A DNA stretch of 30,804 bases from Bacteroidales bacterium (GCA_004552965.1 SFMU01000026.1:1-30804), one strand, 5' to 3'. Positions 17,101 through 24,215 are shown, numbered from the stretch's first letter. Program-made: numbers and translations. Notes: generated from the sequence alone by a model not told the origin.

Positions 17101-17280
17101 ATGGCTTGCCCTGGTGCCTCTTCCAGCGGCGTTGCCGGCAGGAGCCCCGGCCTCGGCCCGGACCGGCAGCAGCCCTGCCGTCAGCAGCGAGCACAGCAGG
17201 ATGAAGACCGGAAAAATCCTTCTGCCGGTTCCCGGTCTGTCACTGCAGCCTGTATTTCCAATGATTGTGGTCATCTTCAA
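14182..17280 (-). CDS. TonB-dependent receptor with carboxypeptidase-regulatory-like domain
   Basis: A 1032-residue receptor. The signal peptide spans residues 20-44. A repeat tract at 51-97 follows (AAGRGTRASHIA unit, 20 residues). A CarboxypepD_reg-like domain (115-195, GTVMTVENGEKVPVEGAVVLL) and a plug (about 203-350: LEQVSIVAES, VEVIRGIPSVQYGDLTSGAVIV) precede a barrel ending YFGFELKVKLFNR. It would import a large or scarce substrate using TonB-ExbBD energy. Its partner is the DUF4876 lipoprotein rather than a SusD, so it is not a standard glycan locus. It lies 168 bp downstream of the protease gene and so probably belongs to one operon. ATGs at residues 1 and 3 are both possible starts. 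Confidence 0.92.
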   Translation of the reverse strand: MKMTTIIGNTGCSDRPGTGRRIFPVFILLCSLLTAGLLPVRAEAGAPAGNAAGRGTRASHIAEATVQGPDAAGRGTRASHIAGATVQGPDAAGRGTRSGNGPGAAAQSSNGQGLGIRGTVMTVENGEKVPVEGAVVLLKPAGLYSTVDAEGRWSFSKLDEGEYTLSVQMIGYVTIDSTIVVRKAGRQVYDFTMEVSSFRLEQVSIVAESSKAGEATASMISRQAIDHALTSSLNDVMQLLPGSGLSNPNLSTAQSLSLRTAVASSMNSLGTAIIMDGSPMSNNANMEGITAAMTGNASTIAGNATFEAGSVPNSGIDVRTISTDNIESVEVIRGIPSVQYGDLTSGAVIVNSKAGAEPLTIRFKTDPKIYQVSASRGFRLGGRAGSLNFSGDYAYSNAKTTEAYANYRRMNFKTVYSNTFGQLSSTTSLDLRFGRDVRNPNPDDYLSKTASGGTNYGYRFSTNGTWNINSGWMKSVRYDLSNSLTWKDSFKEQLCSNATALYTNNMVDGSVVSNIPGRHLYDTDGTEITSFSQEQVAEGAYAIYMPDSYLSHYDFYSKEVNTYAKVTANLFKAWGATSEKILAGADFKSDGNLGRGLVFPEGTPPPQGLNSESGYRERPLYDIPFVNQAGIFAESIFHTQFAGARNLNLSAGARYDIVGGLSALSPRINLSVDLIPEALTLRGGYGITAKAPTSAYLYPNNAYCDQTLFNNDVKNPEDKVVIASTRIFDTSNPDLEIAKNRKVEVGLDITIANRYTLNITFFDELMKNGYGFGSNLGTFALLPYRKYTMSGTDANGNPTFEMSRDEMKFFRWYTPSNNRYEHNLGIEYELNLGRFDAIRTSFFLNGAWMRTQTANSGYSFDFRQNNGSYAGSHVSIYDPFMSKYNYEKFVSTLRVTHNIPSIGFVVTLTTGFNAYTRSWTDYNNDEIPQYYLSAIDGQMHVFTEEMASDPAYRYMYEIKSTSRFTVSRTIPTVVFNLNLSKEIGKNLTASFYVNNIFNSRPLDPSEVGAATFTELNNPMYFGFELKVKLFNR
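16990..17134 (-). repeat. 60-bp in-frame repeat in the receptor N-terminus
   Basis: Two full copies and one partial copy of a 60-bp unit, in exact register (16981, 17041, 17101), encode AAGRGTRASHIAEATVQGPD (20 residues) after the signal peptide. They lie before the carboxypeptidase-like domain, where a flexible exported linker is tolerated. Confidence 0.9.
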
Positions 17281-17369
17281 TTATGCCAGTATTCGTTTCT
17301 GGTGTTCATCCGCATCCCGACCGGGCTTCCAACGTCATACTGCCGGGAGCGGCACCTGTTCATGTTGTT

Positions 17370-17489
17370 TATTCTCCAAGTCTGGAGATGCTTCTGCGAA
17401 ATTCGTCTCTATTCTCCAAGTCTGGAGATGCTTCTGCAGAATTCATCTCTATTCTCCAAGTCTGGAGATGCTTCTGCGGAATTCATCCC
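17370..17489 (-). repeat. Three 40-bp tandem copies of the protease gene 3' end
   Basis: ATTCTCCAAGTCTGGAGATG recurs at 17371, 17411 and 17451 (period 40). The copy at 17451-17489 encodes the real C-terminus (DEFRRSISRLGE). The stop TAG is at 17449-17451, and each downstream copy again carries the same codons and a stop. Each unit has a hairpin, TCTCCA-agtc-TGGAGA. Because 40 is not divisible by three, the copies are not an in-frame extension. Confidence 0.93.
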
Positions 17490-19764
17490 TGATGACCGGG
17501 TCAGATTCGGCGCTATGCAGACTCCGGCATATTCCCAATGCCTTCTCCCGCGCGTACGAATAGCGATACCAGCCGAGAAGTTCCGCTATCTGAAGTTTGA
17601 TGGCAGGGTCATCTGTCTTTGCAAAGAAGGTCTGCAGGGCATCGAGGATGTCGGCGCGGCACTGGTTGCGCTGGGAACGGATGAACAGTCTGGCATTCCG
17701 CGCGTTAGGACTATCGGACTCCAGGTTTGCCAGGTCCTCGCTGAGGCTCTTGCCGCAGACTTCGAGATAGTCGATAAGAGAGTCAAGTCCTTCATCTCCC
17801 TTCCAGTGACCGTATTTCCTGACCAGTTCGGTCGCCTTTCCGGTTTCGATGTCCACGAGAGGGGTCTTCAGCTGGAACATCACACGGGTAGGGGTGAGCG
17901 GGTCGACATAGAGCCGGACAATCTGCTCGTCCAGTTCCGGGGACTGATTGTAGCCTGCATAGCGGGCGCTCAGTCTCTGGAGAAGCTCGTAGCTGTCGTC
18001 GAGACCCAGGGAAATGGCTTCGGTGAGGCAGTTCCCGGCCAGCTCGACGTTGCCGTTGAAGGCCGCTAGCCTGACAATCCACGATCCGGAATTGCGCTGA
18101 AGCTCGAGGAGCTCTTCTCCGGTGATGTTGCCGTTTCTTGTCAAAACTCTGACAGCAAGGCACTTGACATCGCAAGGAGTGGATTCTGACTTGAGGAGCT
18201 TACGCCATATTCCTGCCTTCTCTTCCTTCATGCTGACCTTTCTGTCGAGGTCGGAAACTGCTCCGAAATGGAAGGTAGGGTCGCCGAAGAGATGGTTTTC
18301 AAGGCTCCAGACGTGCTTGAATATGTTGCCGGCGCAGACGCCCTCGTCAAAGAGTCCCACCAGTTCGTCGGTCCAGACATCCTGAAGGGTGTTGACTGAA
18401 TGGGCAAGGGCAGCGACGGTGTTGTTTGCCTCACTGAACAGATAGTGCGGTACGACATAGTCGGCTTCGGTGAAGGCGCCGTTGAAGCAGGCATCGAAGA
18501 GGACGAACCTTGCCTTGATGTCGTAGCGGTCGATGTCGTCTGTGTAGATGTCCATAGACCTATCATAGAGGCTGTCTTTGATGATGAGTTCAGGGTCAGA
18601 GGCTTCGTCGAGCCATTCGCCCGGGATTCCGAATCTCTTGATGAAATCTTTCCTGGTGGCCTCGGGGTTGCGGGACGAGCGCATCTTCTCGCGGAAGTAG
18701 TTCCTTGCCAGGGCGAGCCAGCCGTCCGGGGTTGACTCGTAAGGGGAACCGTTGAGGAGCTGCATGTCATTGTAGCCGTGGTGGTGCAGAAGGGCTACAT
18801 CGAGGTCTTCGTCGCCGAGGGCCGAAAGAAGACGGGTCTTGACGGACTTGTCGAAGTCGAAGTTGATGAAATCGACCTTTCCTCCAGGCTTGTTGACCGA
18901 TGGGATCTGTTCGTGGAGGGCTTTGTATTCGTTCATCCTCGATACCATCGACTCGGAGTTGTAGCCGTGTCCTGCAAAGAACATCACTCTGTCCGGCTCC
19001 GCGAGGGCAAGACCATTCGTGCCCCTTCCGGCAGCCTGATCCGTGGTGGCTGTGGCGGCTGTGTTGCTGGCGGCAATGCTACCGGATGCGGCGCTTGCGG
19101 TGTTGCTGTTGCTGACCGTGGCGGCTGTGTTGCCGGAAACGCTGGCTTTAGCGCCGGCAGCCTCGATGGCGGCCTTCTTGGTGCGGACAGCCTTCCTGAG
19201 GAAGTCGGCTATAGCCTTGTACTTATCCTGCCCCTGGGCCGGCTTGATGCGGGCTGTGTAGATGTCGGAACGTATCTGCTGAGGCGATTCCGGGGCGAGG
19301 GAATAGTAGAAGAAGTCCTTCCTGTCCTTGTCTCTCGAAAGGAAGTTGAATTGCAGGTGAAAATCGTCGTAGTATCTGTCCGACGGGATGGAAGACTCCT
19401 TCCAGTCCCTTTTCTGGTCCATCTTGAAGGCCGAACTGAGGTGCTGTGCATCTCGTATCATCGGAACCGGAATATCACCGATAAGGACAGCCCCTTCGAG
19501 TGCCTTCTCTCTGTGGAGGGTCTCAAGCCTGACTCTTATCGAATCCGGAACACCCCATTCATCGATCAGGAGGATACCGGTCTTCCCGTCCAGTTCCATT
19601 GCGTCAACATATTCATTGACAGCATCTTTAGTCTGTGAGTAGCAGTCCTGGTCAATGACCACCGCGACTGATGCTCTCCCGGGCTTTCCTGCGTCTGCCG
19701 GCAGGGAGATGCTGAGAGCTGATGCGACCGTTGCAATCGCCAAAAACAAAGTTTTTCTCGTCAT
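17449..19764 (-). CDS. C25-like (gingipain-fold) cysteine protease with HEAT-like C-terminal region
   Basis: A 771-residue exported protein: signal peptide about 1-25, an N-terminal alpha/beta part, and a caspase-like fold with LLHHHGYND (His329) and FDACFNG (Cys426) as the likely His-Cys dyad. A second GHG is at 265-267, and the C25-typical HLFGDPTF at 491-498. From about residue 505 helical pairs resemble HEAT repeats (KCLAVRVLTRNGNITGEELLELQRNSGSWIVRLAAFNGNVELAG). An Ala/Ser/Thr/Asn-rich insertion spans 201-250 and ends AAGRGTN, the same motif as in the neighbouring receptor. It would cleave peptides or a protein substrate outside the cytoplasm, perhaps to release what the receptor imports; this is inferred from operon position. 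First gene of the operon. Confidence 0.8.
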   Translation of the reverse strand: MTRKTLFLAIATVASALSISLPADAGKPGRASVAVVIDQDCYSQTKDAVNEYVDAMELDGKTGILLIDEWGVPDSIRVRLETLHREKALEGAVLIGDIPVPMIRDAQHLSSAFKMDQKRDWKESSIPSDRYYDDFHLQFNFLSRDKDRKDFFYYSLAPESPQQIRSDIYTARIKPAQGQDKYKAIADFLRKAVRTKKAAIEAAGAKASVSGNTAATVSNSNTASAASGSIAASNTAATATTDQAAGRGTNGLALAEPDRVMFFAGHGYNSESMVSRMNEYKALHEQIPSVNKPGGKVDFINFDFDKSVKTRLLSALGDEDLDVALLHHHGYNDMQLLNGSPYESTPDGWLALARNYFREKMRSSRNPEATRKDFIKRFGIPGEWLDEASDPELIIKDSLYDRSMDIYTDDIDRYDIKARFVLFDACFNGAFTEADYVVPHYLFSEANNTVAALAHSVNTLQDVWTDELVGLFDEGVCAGNIFKHVWSLENHLFGDPTFHFGAVSDLDRKVSMKEEKAGIWRKLLKSESTPCDVKCLAVRVLTRNGNITGEELLELQRNSGSWIVRLAAFNGNVELAGNCLTEAISLGLDDSYELLQRLSARYAGYNQSPELDEQIVRLYVDPLTPTRVMFQLKTPLVDIETGKATELVRKYGHWKGDEGLDSLIDYLEVCGKSLSEDLANLESDSPNARNARLFIRSQRNQCRADILDALQTFFAKTDDPAIKLQIAELLGWYRYSYAREKALGICRSLHSAESDPVIRDEFRRSISRLGE

Positions 19765-19796
19765 ATTCTTTATTCTCTCATAGTTTGTTCAAAAAT

Positions 19797-19804
19797 CAAA
19801 GATA
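19797..19804 (-). promoter_or_regulatory. -7 box of the protease-receptor operon
   Basis: On the minus strand TATCTTTG (19804 to 19797) matches TAnnTTTG, predicting a start near 19790 and a leader of about 25 bases before the ATG at 19764. No good -33 TTTG is visible 19-21 bases upstream. Confidence 0.45.
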
Positions 19805-19949
19805 GTGAAAAATTTTTTGCCATCACATCCTTATAAATAGGTATTCTTCTGTTCAGGAGGAATATGACCGGATTCCGGGGATGAAGTGGCCTGGCAAAAA
19901 AGACTGAATATCTTCCCGCCCCTCCTTCGCCGCTCCCAATCAGCCATAT

Positions 19950-20035
19950 TCCGTTGTCTGACAGCACCTGGCCGTTGTCTGGCAGCACGCGGCCGTTGTC
20001 TGACAGCACGCGGCCGTTGTCTAACAGCACGCGTC
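19950..20035. repeat. Four 21-bp tandem repeats
   Basis: CCGTTGTCTGACAGCACGCGG recurs with starts at 19951, 19972, 19993 and 20014 (period exactly 21). It lies about 190 bp upstream of the protease operon start, in an otherwise gene-free stretch (19765-20616). Confidence 0.9.
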
Positions 20036-20159
20036 CGTCCCCAGTCCGAATGTCCCCTGACCTCACCGGGCCTGAAGCTGCTAGCCGTCAGCTGACCTGC
20101 ATCCTCTGGCATCCGTTGGCCACTGCTGACCGTATCCTGCTGGCCGTCCGCTGATCGTT

Positions 20160-20540
20160 TGTTCACCTCGCGGGGATAGCAGTTAGGTACTTGTGGGCAA
20201 GGTAGCCGTGCTAAAGGGCGGAAAGAGGACCCCCTTCGCCACGCCGTGATGCCTCTGGAGCACCTGTGGGCAAGGTCGCCGTGCCGAAGACCGGCCAAAA
20301 GCCCCCTTTGCCACGACGGGATGCCTCTGGAGCACTTGTGGGCCTACTCTCCGTGCCGAAGACCGACTGGTGCATCGGAAAGGGACCATTCTGAGATCGG
20401 TTAGGTGATGCTTCGCCACGCGGGGATTGCTCTGAGGTACCTGTGGGCAAGATCGCCGTGCCGAAGACCGTCCAGAAGTCCCGTTCGCCACGACGGGATG
20501 CCTCTGATGTGCTTCTGTCACTGGTCGCCGCGCCGAAGGG
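20160..20540. repeat. Palindromic repeat array 3 (72/105-bp units)
   Basis: The same hairpin family: register at 20176, 20249, 20321, 20426 and 20498, giving spacings of 73, 72, 105 and 72. The single 73 is a one-base insertion. It separates the divergent protease operon (-) and Cys-rich small gene (+). The stretch 20040-20160 between this array and the 21-bp repeats holds degenerate low-complexity sequence with no gene that I can support. Confidence 0.9.
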
Positions 20541-20597
20541 GAGGTAGGTGACCGGAGATGGGATAGGGCAGTCTGCTATATATTCGGATCAAAATGC

Positions 20598-20605
20598 TAT
20601 CTTTG
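20598..20605 (+). promoter_or_regulatory. -7 box before the Cys-rich small gene
   Basis: TATCTTTG is an exact TAnnTTTG match. The predicted start near 20612 lies about 5 bases before the ATG at 20617 (17 before the next in-frame ATG at 20629), so the leader is extremely short, as for the DUF1846 gene. Confidence 0.55.
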
Positions 20606-20616
20606 TCATAAAGAAT

Positions 20617-20844
20617 ATGCAGACGGAGATGACAGCTCCAGAGATACAGACTTCGACTCGAGAGGAACGACTTGGATTCATACGCGATGAGTTCAAGTGT
20701 CTTGGCAACTGCCCCATTTGCGGGAAGTGCAGCTTCCTCAGGGGAAGAGAGGCGGAAGACATATATTCCGAATATATCGATGGCCTGCGATCGTTCCGTG
20801 AGATCACTGCCGAACACAGAAACATCAACATCATTAAACCATAA
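20617..20844 (+). CDS. Small Cys-rich conserved Bacteroidales protein
   Basis: Predicted 75 residues from the ATG at 20617. The core TREERLGFIRDEFKCLGNCPICGKC has C-x3-C-x2-C-x2-C at Cys28, 32, 35 and 38, followed by EAEDIYSEYIDGLRSFREIT. The four cysteines could bind zinc or an iron-sulfur cluster. I recall similar unnamed proteins in Bacteroidales, always without a known function. An in-frame ATG at 20548 is less likely because it lies upstream of the -7 box, inside array-flanking DNA; one at 20629 is an alternative. The gene ends TAATG, overlapping the next start by one base, so the two are coupled and probably act together. Confidence 0.75.
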   Translation: MQTEMTAPEIQTSTREERLGFIRDEFKCLGNCPICGKCSFLRGREAEDIYSEYIDGLRSFREITAEHRNINIIKP

Positions 20845-21029
20845 TGGAAATGGAAACAACAGCAAAAGTACTTGAAGCAATGCGCAACGCAGGCAAACCT
20901 GTCTCTGCGGGAGAAGTGGCTACTCTTTCAGGACTTGACCGCAAAGAGGTTGACAAGGCATTCGCCCAGCTCAAGAAGGACGGTGCCATCGTCTCGCCTG
21001 TGCGCTGCAAGTGGCAGCCGGCTGAGTAA
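20844..21029 (+). CDS. Small winged-helix DNA-binding protein
   Basis: This 61-residue protein is essentially one winged helix: KVLEAMRNAGKPVSAGEVATLSGLDRKEVDKAFAQLKKDGAIVSPVRCKWQPAE, where the GEVATLSGLDRKEVDKAFAQL part is the helix-turn-helix and GAIVSPVRCKW the wing. It resembles small MarR/winged-helix proteins common in Bacteroidales. It likely regulates transcription, perhaps with the Cys-rich partner as a metal or redox sensor, but this is a guess from coupling alone. Start at 20844 by TAATG overlap; the Met at 20850 is a possible alternative. A strong terminator lies 205 bp downstream, after a repeat region starting at its stop codon. Confidence 0.82.
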   Translation: MEMETTAKVLEAMRNAGKPVSAGEVATLSGLDRKEVDKAFAQLKKDGAIVSPVRCKWQPAE

Positions 21030-21181
21030 CCCGGCTGAGTAACTCGGCTGAGAAACCGTTAGAGCCGCCGTTGGTGCAACCATCGAAGTAACCCGGTTGA
21101 GGACTCGTTGAAGCAGCCGGTGGTACAACCGTCGATGTAACCCGGCTGAGGACCCGTCGGTGCAACCATCGAAACGCCCGG
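21018..21181 (+). repeat. Repeats starting at the stop codon of the winged-helix gene
   Basis: CCGGCTGAGTAA, the last three codons and stop (21018-21029), is repeated exactly at 21031-21042 and nearly at 21044-21055 (period 13). It then recurs within a degenerate longer unit (CCCGGYTGAGGA at about 21092 and 21141, each after a GGTRCAACCRTCGA block at 21073, 21122 and 21159). Confidence 0.85.
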
Positions 21182-21234
21182 AGAAGTGTCAGCCGTAGGG
21201 GATGCCCGACCGGTTAGGAGGCATTACTGCAGAT

Positions 21235-21284
21235 AAAAGGAGGATGACTATCAGTCTATTGACTTTGAGTCGTCCTCCTTTTTT
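21235..21284. terminator. Bidirectional rho-independent terminator
   Basis: AAAAGGAGGATGACT (21235-21249) pairs with AGTCGTCCTCCTTTT (21268-21282) with one mismatch, followed by TT on the plus strand and preceded by A-runs that give a T-tract on the minus strand. It sits between the convergent winged-helix gene (+) and hydrolase gene (-) and can serve both. Confidence 0.9.
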
Positions 21285-21352
21285 CAATTATCAATACGGA
21301 ATACTCCATCCGCAATATCCCATTCGAAATAACCCTTACGGTCACTCCAATA

Positions 21353-21390
21353 GAATACTCCCTACGAAACACTCCCTACGAAATACTCTA
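21353..21390 (-). repeat. 14-bp repeats beginning at the hydrolase stop codon
   Basis: On the minus strand, three units starting TAG follow directly: TAGAGTATTTCG (the TAG is the hydrolase stop, 21390-21388), TAGGGAGTGTTTCG and TAGGGAGTATTC. Further degenerate AATACTCC-type words continue to about 21300. Confidence 0.7.
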
Positions 21391-22593
21391 TTCCACCGTG
21401 AAGTCGAATGTCTTGTCAAACTCCCTGAGGATGGACATCCTGACAGTCTTCTTGTTGAGGTTGTAGACCTCTGACCACTGTGTGAATCCTGTGGACTTTT
21501 TCTCTTCGTCACCAGGACCTTGAGCGACCTTCTGCAGCAGACCCATAGCCTGGACAGGGTTCATCTCGTACTGACATTTTGCCAGATTGACCTTCAAGGT
21601 GTCGTAACGCTTTTTTCCATGAGTCGAAATCACGCTTCCATCCGGCGAATCGACCATTGACGGGGAGGCATAAAAGTTTGTGACATAGCGCCATACATCA
21701 TCTCCCCTGAGCACTTCCATTTCGGTCGGATATTGCTCTCCTTCCTTGAATGTGTATTCCACGATTGCATAATCCCCGGTAGCGTCGGCCATGAAGAAAT
21801 GGTAGCTGGCCTTCTCCTCATCCATACACATATTGTACTGTTTCAGCATCTCGGTCGCCTCACTGACAGTGCTCGCCCTGTCAAGAAGCATTCTCATCGC
21901 TACAGTGGTGAATATGTTCTTACGGTCGGAGTAATGCTGGCGGGTAGGATAGCCGTCAAGCTTCAGGACGCTGATTGCAAAGCCATCCTCGTTTATTCCG
22001 TCCAGAAGGAGATATGGAAGAGCCATCAGCATAGAAAGGTCTGTGTCGCCATCGGTGTAGAACCCGCTCTTGTATTTCACGAACTGCCCGTCGACAAAGG
22101 ATACGGACTTTTTGCCTCCCTTCGGAGCGGTGTGGACAACTATTGCCGGTATCATCACCCTTTCGCCATTTTCGTCCTTATGGTTGAAGTCAAAGTTGCG
22201 CCCCATAAGGAAATCCTCGGAATCCTTGTCCTTGCAGGCAAAAGCGCTGCAACCGGCATCATAGTTGAGACTTGGTGCCTTTGAAGACTTTCCGTCCATC
22301 AGGTTGCCCATCACGAACTGGATAAGGGTATTCGTTCCTACGATTCCGGCATTCAGGGCATCCTCCAGTTTGTAATCCACCGTATAGGTCATCTCATATA
22401 AACGGCCCTTGTTTCCCTCAAGATCGACAAGTGAGTGGATCATCTCGAGTTTTGCAGGGTCATTTATCAGGCCTGCCGGATTTGAAGTCTCCTTAGACTC
22501 ATTATTCTTGCAGCATGTAAGGAACAGAACTGAAGCGAGAATGCATGTTACAAGCATTGCTCCGTGCCTTGTGCGATTTTTTTTCATTGTCAT
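21388..22593 (-). CDS. Choloylglycine hydrolase / linear amide C-N hydrolase family lipoprotein
   Basis: A 401-residue exported protein with a lipoprotein-like signal ending LFLTCC (Cys27 or Cys28). The Ntn-hydrolase signature follows in NYDAGCSAFACKDKDSEDFLMGRNFDF, with Cys115 the probable nucleophile and GRNFDF the conserved arginine segment, then VSFVDGQF and SVLKLDGYPTRQHY. The family hydrolyses amide bonds such as those of conjugated bile salts, penicillin V or N-acyl amino acids; the lipoprotein form seen in gut Bacteroidales is not proven to act on bile salts. Two starts (22593 and 22587) are possible. It has its own -7 box candidate and no co-directional partner close by. It is closed downstream by a bidirectional terminator. 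Confidence 0.82.
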   Translation of the reverse strand: MTMKKNRTRHGAMLVTCILASVLFLTCCKNNESKETSNPAGLINDPAKLEMIHSLVDLEGNKGRLYEMTYTVDYKLEDALNAGIVGTNTLIQFVMGNLMDGKSSKAPSLNYDAGCSAFACKDKDSEDFLMGRNFDFNHKDENGERVMIPAIVVHTAPKGGKKSVSFVDGQFVKYKSGFYTDGDTDLSMLMALPYLLLDGINEDGFAISVLKLDGYPTRQHYSDRKNIFTTVAMRMLLDRASTVSEATEMLKQYNMCMDEEKASYHFFMADATGDYAIVEYTFKEGEQYPTEMEVLRGDDVWRYVTNFYASPSMVDSPDGSVISTHGKKRYDTLKVNLAKCQYEMNPVQAMGLLQKVAQGPGDEEKKSTGFTQWSEVYNLNKKTVRMSILREFDKTFDFTVE

Positions 22594-22627
22594 GTCAGAT
22601 ATCGGTTTTAATAGTTTTTAATTCAAA

Positions 22628-22635
22628 CAAAAATA
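22628..22635 (-). promoter_or_regulatory. -7 box candidate before the hydrolase gene
   Basis: On the minus strand TATTTTTG (22635 to 22628) fits TAnnTTTG; the predicted start is near 22621 and the leader about 28 bases. No clear -33 element is present. Confidence 0.4.
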
Positions 22636-22793
22636 CAAATATCATCAAGTTATAAGACGCCGGTATCCAGAAATATTTACGAAAAGGCAAATTTTTGTTG
22701 TTTTTTATATGCAAATTGCAATATTACAGAAAGGCGCTGCATGGCAGGATTCATTCCTTTTGCCGTCTGGCCGCCTGCAACAGGTATTCGCGT

Positions 22794-22946
22794 CCCTGAA
22801 TATTCAATGGCAGACAGCCCCCTGAATATGCAAAGATGGAATGACAGACAGCGCGCCTGAATATTCAAAGACAGAATGGCAGACAGCGCCCTGGATATTC
22901 AATGATGGAATCGCAGACAGCCCCCTGGATATTCAATGAATATGAA
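22794..22946. repeat. Five ~34-bp repeats containing the GAATATTC palindrome
   Basis: CCCTGAATATTCAA...GGCAGACAGC units begin (at CTG) at 22796, 22822, 22857, 22891 and 22925, so spacing is 26, 35, 34 and 34. The DNA lies in the 400-bp gap between the divergent hydrolase and FISUMP-like genes; the rest of the gap is AT-rich without a gene. Confidence 0.85.
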
Positions 22947-22993
22947 GCAAAACAGACAACGTCGATATTGACAGATTATTTACACAGATTGAT

Positions 22994-24127
22994 ATGATGA
23001 ACATGAAGAAGCTCTTTTTTGCCCTGGCAATCGCCGTTCTGACAATCGGTGCGACAGTGTCCTGCTGCAAGGACGGCAAAGACGCCGACAAACCGGTGGA
23101 ACTGTCCTCCGGAGAAACTGCCAATTGCTATGTCGTATCCGCCAAGGGTACATATTCCTTCCCTGCAGTCAAGGGAAACAGCGCCGAATCTGTCGGAAAT
23201 GTCCGCGAGGCAGAGGTACTGTGGGAGTCCTTCGGCAGCATGGTTGAGCCCAATGCAGGCGACCTTGTAAGTGAAGTAAGGTTCGAGGACGGAAAGATTA
23301 TATTCAATGCCTCCGGAAAGAAAGGCAACGCCGTGATTGCAGCGAAAGACGGGACCGGAACGATACTGTGGTCCTGGCATATCTGGATGACGGACAAGCC
23401 GCGGGAGCAGGTATATGACAACAATGCCGGAATCATGATGGACCGCAATCTCGGCGCCACCTCGGCGACTCCGGACGATATCACATCTTTCGGACTTTTG
23501 TACCAATGGGGGAGGAAGGACCCGTTCCGCGGTGCGGGAGAACTTGTCAGCGCGGAAAACGGTAAGTCATCACTGATTTCGACCACAGCCAAATGGCCCG
23601 ATGCGGTAGTGTCCGACAAGACCACAGGAACTATTGAATATGCCGTTTCGCATCCGATGACCTTCATCATCGAAAACAGCAACAACTCAGACTGGTTTTA
23701 CACTGATGAATGGGACTCGGACGACACAAGATGGCAGCCCGGGAAGACTGTCTATGACCCATGTCCTGCTGGATGGAGAGTGCCCGACGGTGGCTCGGAT
23801 GGAATATGGGCCAAGGCACTGGGAATCACCGACGACTATTTTGAAAGCACTGGCGGCTGGGATACCGGACACTCAGGGGTCGACTTCTCGAAGACCGACA
23901 AGCCGCTTGCAACAGGTGAAACAGTATGGTATCCGTATGAGGGCCTGATTTACTCCGACAGTGGCAATTTATCCCTTGCTCTCGACCTTGGTGGATACTG
24001 GTCTGTCACGAAAAGGTCACACTACGGCTATGTCCTTGCGATGATGAAGTATGACCAGGCCGTAATGCCATACCTGGACAGTCCTCGCGCTCACGGCTGC
24101 TCGGTCCGCTGCATGAAGGTCCGCTAG
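22994..24127 (+). CDS. FISUMP-like exported lipoprotein
   Basis: A 377-residue lipoprotein (MKKLFFALAIAVLTIGATVSCC; Cys24 or 25). The first 150 residues form a domain with NCYVVSAKGTYSFPAVKGN and VLWSWHIWMTD, typical of secreted Bacteroidales surface proteins. The second part resembles the Fibrobacter succinogenes major paralogous domain: MDRNLGATS, LLYQWGRKDPF, DPCPAGWRVPD and the end HGCSVRCMKVR. Such domains occur in adhesins and surface proteins, but no molecular function is assigned. Starts at 22994, 22997 or 23003 are all possible. It stands alone, with a strong terminator 90 bp downstream. Confidence 0.82.
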   Translation: MMNMKKLFFALAIAVLTIGATVSCCKDGKDADKPVELSSGETANCYVVSAKGTYSFPAVKGNSAESVGNVREAEVLWESFGSMVEPNAGDLVSEVRFEDGKIIFNASGKKGNAVIAAKDGTGTILWSWHIWMTDKPREQVYDNNAGIMMDRNLGATSATPDDITSFGLLYQWGRKDPFRGAGELVSAENGKSSLISTTAKWPDAVVSDKTTGTIEYAVSHPMTFIIENSNNSDWFYTDEWDSDDTRWQPGKTVYDPCPAGWRVPDGGSDGIWAKALGITDDYFESTGGWDTGHSGVDFSKTDKPLATGETVWYPYEGLIYSDSGNLSLALDLGGYWSVTKRSHYGYVLAMMKYDQAVMPYLDSPRAHGCSVRCMKVR

Positions 24128-24215
24128 GAGCCGATAGGCGAAGATCTGCCGGCGACGCCCGCCGTACCACGCCGAGCAGACCCTGCTGCCACAGCCGGCA
24201 TATTCATAAGAACAC

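Noticed and set aside
19770..20066. 98-codon minus-strand frame just before the protease gene, with a 7-residue GRVLSDN repeat
   Set aside because: It is produced by the 21-bp repeat, has no recognisable domain, and contains the probable protease promoter.
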